A DNA stretch of 64,000 bases from contig NW_026252141.1 in assembly GCF_025399195.1 (NCBI RefSeq), positions 62,001 through 126,000 on the forward strand, given 5' to 3'. Shown in pieces: positions 57,778-64,000 of the stretch. How positions within the stretch are numbered: the first letter of the stretch is position 1; every line of letters begins with the position of its first letter. The position numbers were made by a program, and so were the translations under genes. This DNA is from Umbelopsis ramanniana AG (taxonomy: Eukaryota; Mucoromycota; Umbelopsidomycetes; Umbelopsidales; Umbelopsidaceae). Below the pieces are notes generated by a model. The model searched no databases, was not told where the DNA came from, and saw only the letters and a program-made list of their open reading frames with translations.

Positions 57778-59959
57778 ATGACCTGTTGTAAATCCTCAAG
57801 TACAGTCGCCGCTCCTCATCCATTGGACCCGCTGTCAACAGAAGAAGTCATTCAGACTGCTGCCTTGGTTCGCCAGGACAAGGGTGAAGAAGACTTCATC
57901 TTCAACACCATCACTCTTCGTGAACCCTCCAAGGAGATCATGATGGCCTACTTCGGTTGGGACAAGTCCAGCCCAAAGCCCGCCGCCGTTGAGAGAGAGG
58001 CCTTTGTCATCATCATCGAGCGTCCGTCCGGTAACGTTGTTGAGGCCATTGTCTCTCTGACCGATAACAAGGTGAAGACCTGGTTGAAGCTGAAGGATGT
58101 TCAGCCTACGCTTACCATGGATGAGATGAACGAAGTAGAAGCCATGATCGTCAAGCATCCTTTGGTTGCTGCCGAGTGTGCTGAATTGGGCATCACTGAT
58201 ATGTCCATGGTGTATTGCGATCCCTGGGCTATTGGCAAGCATTTGTCCATTGGAGGAGAACGTCGTATTATGCAAGCATTCATGTATTACCGTCTCTCTG
58301 AAGAGGATAACCAGTATGCCCATCCCCTCGATTTCATTCCCATTGTTGGTGAGTATTGGACAGTGAATTGTAGCCAAGGATGATCTTTCATACTGATGTC
58401 TCTTTCCACTTTTCAGACGTTGTGAAAAACGAAATCATTGAGATTGAACGTATTGCTCCCCGTGACTCCAAATTTAAGCGCCCGACCATTCCTATGGAGC
58501 CACACAATTTCTATCCCGAGTTCGTCAGCGATAAATACCGTAAGGACGTCAAGCCTATCATTGTGCAACAACCCGAAGGTGTTTCTTTCAAGGTCGACGG
58601 AAATGAAATTGACTGGCAAAAGTGGAACCTTCGCATCTCCTTCAACTACCGTGAAGGTCTTGTTCTCCACAACGTCAGCTACCAGGATGGTGATGAGAAG
58701 CGACCCTTGTTCTACCGTATGTCTCTTTCTGAGATGGTCGTTCCTTACGCTGATCCCCACGCTCCTCATTTCCGCAAGCACGCTTTCGATGTGGGTGAAT
58801 ACGGTCTTGGTTTGTGCACCAACTCTTTGGCTCTTGGTTGTGATTGTCTCGGTACTATCCATTACTTTGATGCTACCTTCAACGACCACAGCGGTAGACC
58901 TTTTGTTGTCCCCAACGCTGTATGCCTTCACGAAGAAGACCACGGTCTCTTGTACAAGCACACTGAGTACCGCACTGGTCGTGCCCACACTGTCCGTGGC
59001 CGTCGTCTTGTCATTTCCCATATTGTGACCGGTAAGTGAATGTGGCTCCAAAATTTGAAAGGGGAAAAATTGACTAGACACTAATTGAATTTTCTTTCAT
59101 TTTAGTTGCCAATTACGATTATGCATGCTACTGGCACTTGTACCAAGACGGTACCATCAACTACGAAATCAAGGCTACCGGTGAAGTCAACACACACGTT
59201 CTCGCTGAGGACGAGACTCCCGGTCCTTTTGGTATCATGGTTGCTCCCCAAATCAACGCTCAGCACCATCAACATTTCTTCACCATGCGTATTGACCCCA
59301 TGATTGACGGACCCAACAACACCATTGCCCAAGTGGATACCCAGCCCGTTGACGAGCCTGTTGGTCACCCATTAAACTTATACGGCAATGGTTTCTACCC
59401 CAAGACCACCATCTTGAAGGATACCATTGAAGGCCAAGCTATGGCCAATGTTGCCACTGCTCGTTTCTGGAAGATCATCAACGAGAACAAGAAGAACCCT
59501 TACTCCAAGGATCCCGTTGGTTTCAAGATTGTTTCTCACAGCAACACTCCCCTCATGGCCAAGCCTGGATCTGTGGTTGAGACTAGAGCTGGATTTGCCT
59601 CCAAGACCTTGTGGGTCACTCCTTACCAGGAAGATCAACTCTTTGCTGGTGGTTTTTACTGCAACCAGTCCAACGGTGAAGACAGTTTGCCACAGTGGAC
59701 CAAGGAGAGAAAGCCAATTGTTGACACGGATGTTGTTATGTGGTTCACTTTCGGTGTGACTCATTTGGTCCGAGTAGAGGATTTCCCTATCATGCCTGTC
59801 GAGATCTGTGGATTCACCATGAAGCCATACAACTTCTTCACCTGCAACCCCGCCATTGATGTTCCTCCCACCAACAAGAGCATTAACAAGAGTGTACACG
59901 CTTTCGAAAAGAAGGAGGAAGATGCTTGCTGTAACGAGATCGTCACTGCTGCTGCTTAA
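57778..59959 (+). CDS. Copper amine oxidase (TPQ-dependent)
   Basis: Three exons: 57778-58348, 58417-59031 and 59106-59959, giving 679 residues. It oxidises primary amines to aldehydes with release of ammonia and hydrogen peroxide. The cofactor tyrosine lies in TVANYDY (Tyr399), spanning the exon 2-3 junction. The catalytic base Asp315 is in HAFDVGEYGLG. Copper ligands are His450 and His452 (HHQHF) and His615 (FGVTHLVR). N-terminal domains D2/D3 precede the barrel. No signal peptide is present; the protein begins MTCCKSSSTVAAPHPLDPLS and ends with a Cys pair (EDACCNEIV), so a cytosolic or peroxisomal site is likely. Codon choice is strongly biased, suggesting high expression when induced, for example for amine nitrogen use. 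Confidence 0.96.
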
Positions 59960-60311
59960 GGAGAAGGCGCCGGGAGCCCTTTGCTTAATACGCTTGTTTA
60001 ATATTACCACCAAACCCAAGATTCCGTTGACCCTAGGTCTTCATTGTAATTTTCTTGCATTATAGTACAAGTTTTTATAAAAACCAGACATTTCTTCAGT
60101 CATATTGTGATGAGATTTAGGTGATAAGATCATGCCTGTGGTTCATTTTTGATCTTTGGGAAATTTTTTCAAAAACCGTGGTCGGCCAACCTTCGGAAAT
60201 ATTCTCTTCGTCCAAAGTGAGATATAAGTTGTAAGGATAATCATGGGGACCGACGCAATATTTCCGCAGTACCTCTTTTTCTTTCGAGGAAGGCAAGCTT
60301 AGTACTTCACA
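59960..60311. other. Intergenic: amine oxidase 3' end and CE4 promoter
   Basis: This 352-bp interval separates two plus-strand genes. No reading frame with conserved motifs is present. Confidence 0.5.
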
Positions 60312-62407
60312 ATGGTCAAGTCGATCTTTCTAGCAGCTGCGTCAGCGTTTATCACGCATCATCTTGTTTCTGCACAAGAAGGTGCCTTTCTCCCTTCAGC
60401 CGGCTCCAACCTCAATTATGCTTCCTATTCCTGTGATCCATCTACGTGTATTGCACCAGCATGCTATTGCGCTACCAAAGACCCTCCTGCTGGTCTCTCG
60501 CCTAGCAGTGTCCCTCAAATGGTTTCCGTCACCTTTGACGATTCCATTCAACCACAACTCCTGGAAACAGCATACAAGATGCTGAACGTGAAGTAAGCAG
60601 GGAGTTTGTTTTACAGAAAAGAGTCTCCCACATCCAATTAACCTCGATACTGCCATGTAGAAATCCAAATGGATGCAAAGCAAAAGGAACCTGGTAAGTT
60701 TCACGGCCCTGCATATCAGCTTCAGGATAGTCGGGGTGAGTTCTTACAGGTACATTAGGTATGTGTCCCTCCAATACAACGATTATGCATCAACACAGCA
60801 GTGGTATGCAGCAGGCAACGAAGTGGCAGAGTATGTTTCATGATTATATGAATCTAAGGCGACAGCACTACTGATCCATTCAACCCCATGTGTTCTATCC
60901 TGCAGTCACACCTTCTCTCACGTCGGCTCGCCTTCTGAGCGTAAGTATGCACGCTACGTTGTTTAAAAAAATTCAATCCGCAGCTAGCTATCACCAGTTC
61001 ATAATACCCTTTTCCATCACTAGAGGAAATTGTCAGTTGTCAGAGAGCTTTGAATGCGTATGCAGGCATACCATATGGAAAAATCCAAGGTTTCCGAGCT
61101 CCATTTCGTAAGTACAAATTAGCAGGGTGGTCAAATAGAATGGTATCCACTGACCTCGGTTTTCAAAAGTCAATTACACCACAAACACTTTAAAAATAAT
61201 CAAGGACCATGGCTTTACCTACGATTCCAGCGTCAGCTCCGCAGGAGGAAAGAATTTTTACCCTTACACCCTGGATAACGGTCTGGCCAACGACTGCTGG
61301 AAAGGGGTTTGCGATTCGTCATTGAAGTTGCCCGGTCTGTTTGAGATACCAATGTACTCTGTCACGGACGGCTCAGGCACAGAACGTTTGATGGATGTGT
61401 ATTTGGACGGGAAACCTAGTGACGCTAAAGCCTGTACGTATGAGCGGATAGGAAATACCAGTCGGCGCATACATTAACGATGTTGTTGAACAGGGACGCT
61501 AAAGACATTTGAGAGTCACTATAATGGCAACAGACAGCCATTTGGCATCTACGTTCATCCTGGTAAGACTCAGCTGAACGAAACAGTATATCTATGCGAT
61601 ATAGACCACTTATTCATCGCCTCCTCATGTCAGCTCACTTAACCACGCAGGCAGGCGGACCAGATGCCAGCGACAAGCTCAGTGCCATCGTGTCGGCCAT
61701 TCAAGAGATGGCAGCGAAAAAAGATGTGTGGTTTGTTACCAACCTGCAGCTTGTGGAATGGATGAAAAAGCCGGTGCCTGCTTCGGAAATGGCTCAGCAG
61801 CCCTACATGCACTGCGAGCAACCAGATATCAAGCAAGAGATCTGCAATGGCTTAGATGAAACAGGCGGAACTACAGCGGACAATGGTTTGATTAACTCGT
61901 AAGTGATGGCTAGTCACAACAAAGACATGGACATCGGCTAACCGCCTTACTGTTTTCCCGTTAAAAAAAAAAAAAAGGTGCAATTTCGGTACGACATTCT
62001 TCAAAACCTGCTTCAACTGTCCTTCGCAAGTTCCTACCGTAGCCAACCCTGTTCCTCCTCCCTCCATCGCCAAGGGCCAGTCTGGTTACAGAGAGATGTT
62101 GCCGGACAACTGCGAGTAAGTTGAACGGTAATACCAAACGCCTATACGATATATGACTAACCACTACAACAGCTCAAAGTGGTGGGACCCCATTGCTGCC
62201 ACCTGTCTGTGTAGTTCTTCCCACTGCGAGTATAAAGACACAGCCGTGATGGTGGACAATATGAACGGTGGAGCTGATTCGTCGTCAGGCTCCAGATCAA
62301 AGAACTCAATCATAGTGGGTAAGCCCCAATCGTCAGACACCGTGAAAGCCGACGCAAAGATAGAAGTTGGCTTGATGGTATTGATGATATTATATGGATG
62401 GATGTAG
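60312..62407 (+). CDS. CE4 polysaccharide (chitin) deacetylase, secreted and probably GPI-anchored
   Basis: Ten exons: 60312-60592, 60661-60693, 60750-60830, 60906-60940, 61024-61107, 61170-61433, 61494-61562, 61634-61898, 61978-62115 and 62173-62407, giving 494 residues. A signal peptide spans about 1-21, followed by a Cys-rich segment (CDPSTCIAPACYC). The CE4 core has TFDD (74-77), the metal-binding DHTFSH (132-137), GKIQGFRAPF (Arg168) and FGIYVHPA. Two exons are only 33 and 35 nt. The C-terminus has further cysteines (NCPSQ, CLCSSSHCEY) and ends in a hydrophobic tail (VGLMVLMILYGWM) suited to a GPI anchor. The motif wording is closer to arthropod-type deacetylases than to classical fungal TFDDGP enzymes. 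It likely deacetylates cell-wall chitin to chitosan. Confidence 0.88.
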
Positions 62408-62556
62408 TTCAATGGTACATAAACAATTGCACACATGTTATGGTATGATAATGCACGCTAAAGCATTTAAGTGAAAGGTTAAGGAAATGTAATATACAGT
62501 AGGCTGGGATTATGTGGGGGGGGAAATAATGTAATGTGTAAACGCTTCTGCCGGCC

Positions 62557-64000
62557 CTAGTTTGCAATATAGTATAAATCTGCATTGCTTTGATGTTGAC
62601 ACAAAATACCTTGGTCGACAAGCTTTTGGAGCTCCAGCCCAACTCGTTGATCAATGTCTTGTTGTTGTATGTCCATGCTCCTCCTTCCAGCACTGGCTGT
62701 CACCACCGAAACCGCATGCTCCCTTGACAACTCGCCTCTTTCGTTGGGTATCCTCTGCAGAGAGTCGATGACCATTTCCGAAACCTCTGCATTGACACGC
62801 TCAATCTTGTTCTTTTGATTCTCCTGCTGCAGAAACTTGGACCACACAGAGTCGTACGCACTAGGCTGGCTGGCCGATGCCTTGCCCGTTGCTTTACCTT
62901 GTGAAGATGAATCAGCCTGTTGTTCTTCGGGATCGCTACTTGCAATGTCTGCGTTCTATGGTCATCGTTTTTACAATAGTTAGTTGTGTTCATCACCATG
63001 ATCATGCGACAAAAACCTATTACCCACCTTGATAGACTTTCCCTTTGCTTTCTTTCCAGTTGACTCTGTTTCTGTCGCCTGCTGATCTCGTTTAATGCCT
63101 TTGCGTTTGGCGCCTTTTGTAGGTTTGAACGGCTGATCCATGGGCAGAGAGCCAGCCGACGTAAAGCCACCAAAGCTTTGACTTTCCGGTGGTCCATGAG
63201 AATTGTACGATGGCTTGCTTTCCCGCTTCGTTGGGTATGTGTAAGGTGTTTCTTGATTGACATGAGGCTGAGTAGGATAGTCATAGGGCGATTCATTCTG
63301 GCTTTGTGACATGATATCCCTTTGACTACTACTCCCGTCTGTAGCATTCAATGGTAGCTCCTGGTTCAAACCAGTCATGCCTGCTGTATTCGCGTTATAT
63401 TGAACACCAGACGTTGACGATGCAGGGCGTTTCGGGCCCAACTTGAGCGATTTTTTGGATGCTGGGTTGGCGCCAAACGTGGATTGCTTTCTCCCTTCAT
63501 ACACTGCAGCTTTGTTAAACGGTGCTGTAGCTTGCTTGTCGGGTCGAGGTGGAGCATAAAACGAAGTGGATTGGTATCCGCGGTCGTAGGTGCGATACCT
63601 ATCACGAATATTATCAAAGGTGCTATTTTCATAGCCTTGCCAGTCATCGTATTCTTCGCCTTCATCGGAAGGATAGCGTTGGACTTCATATGAAGCGTTG
63701 GTAATGTTAGATGCTGCACCTTCGCTTTCTAGTACACATGTTTCTTCTGGCAAAGGACGATTCAGCAAGTGAGCCAGCCACTCTCTCGTACTTGCATCCA
63801 ACATCGGAAACTTGCGTTGATAGAGGCTTTCAGGAAGATCAGCCAGGAAGTGAGTGGTGGTGCATTCAAGCCATTGTTGCTGCCCTATTCCAAACGTCAA
63901 TCACAGTGTACTTTTCCTTTCACCCAACCATCATAGTACTTACAGGGATTGTGTCTCTGATACACTTCACTTATGTATAAGAAAGCTTCCGCTCGGGTCA
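62557..64000 (-). CDS. Unidentified low-complexity, lysine-rich protein, N-terminus off-window
   Basis: Three exons are visible: 64000-63944 (partial), 63884-63028 and 62955-62557. They encode about 438 residues; the N-terminus lies beyond the right edge. The first part is ordered (TRAEAFLYISEVYQRHNPWQ, then WLECTTTHFLADLPESLYQR). It is followed by disordered Ser/Gln/Tyr-rich sequence, a basic stretch that could be a nuclear localisation signal (KPTKGAKRKGIKRDQQ, then TGKKAKGKSIK) and a helical C-terminus (FLQQENQKNKIERVNAEVSE). I do not recognise the family; a nuclear regulatory protein is a reasonable guess. Confidence 0.7.

Overview
This 64-kb window is nuclear DNA of a fungus. Genes sit about 2.3 kb apart on both strands and most are split by short GT-AG introns of roughly 50-90 nt. 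Fungal families are clear: a Zn2Cys6 regulator, GT62 mannosyltransferase, SIN1/TORC2 subunit, MPP10, SEC24, TIM10 and PEX16. Intron density, the large TRP-type channel and an Atos protein suggest an early-diverging lineage, probably Mucoromycota. That placement is inference. I resolved 28 protein-coding loci, two of them cut by the window ends, and summed exon lengths to check that each spliced frame closes. No rRNA, tRNA, CRISPR array or intact transposon was seen. A run of exactly 100 N (24242-24341) is an assembly gap.

Layout. 1-10 kb (minus strand): a GAF-like signalling protein running off the left edge, an Atos-domain protein, an Arf-like GTPase with a long tail, and SIN1. 10-21.5 kb: spermidine synthase, an SLC35F-type transporter, TATA-binding protein, a D-2-hydroxyglutarate/D-lactate dehydrogenase and SEC24. 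21.9-24.2 kb: MPP10. 24.6-33.9 kb: a possible sugar-use block made of a GH3 beta-glucosidase, two Gfo/Idh/MocA oxidoreductases and a Zn2Cys6 regulator. Between the last two lies a perfect 21-bp inverted repeat holding two CGG-N4-CCG sites. 34.7-36.1 kb: an unrecognised intronless reading frame. 36.3-45.7 kb: RFC3-type clamp-loader subunit, GT62 glycosyltransferase, PEX16, TIM10, a DUF1761-like membrane protein, a LEA2-like membrane protein and an MDR-type reductase. 46-51.6 kb: a 15-exon TRP-like channel with a very long N-terminal region. 51.8-55.2 kb: ARMT1/DUF89 phosphatase and VPS23/TSG101. 55.2-57.8 kb: gene-poor and AT-rich. 57.8-64 kb: copper amine oxidase, a CE4 polysaccharide deacetylase with secretion and anchor signals, and an unidentified low-complexity protein running off the right edge.

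Most loci are housekeeping genes for transcription, replication, secretion, mitochondria, peroxisomes and endosomes. The parts worth a second look are the 24.6-34 kb sugar/regulator block with its inverted repeat, the orphan frame at 34.9-36.1 kb, the channel gene, the atypical GTPase and the animal-like CE4 enzyme. All assignments come from reading the sequence; no database search was possible.
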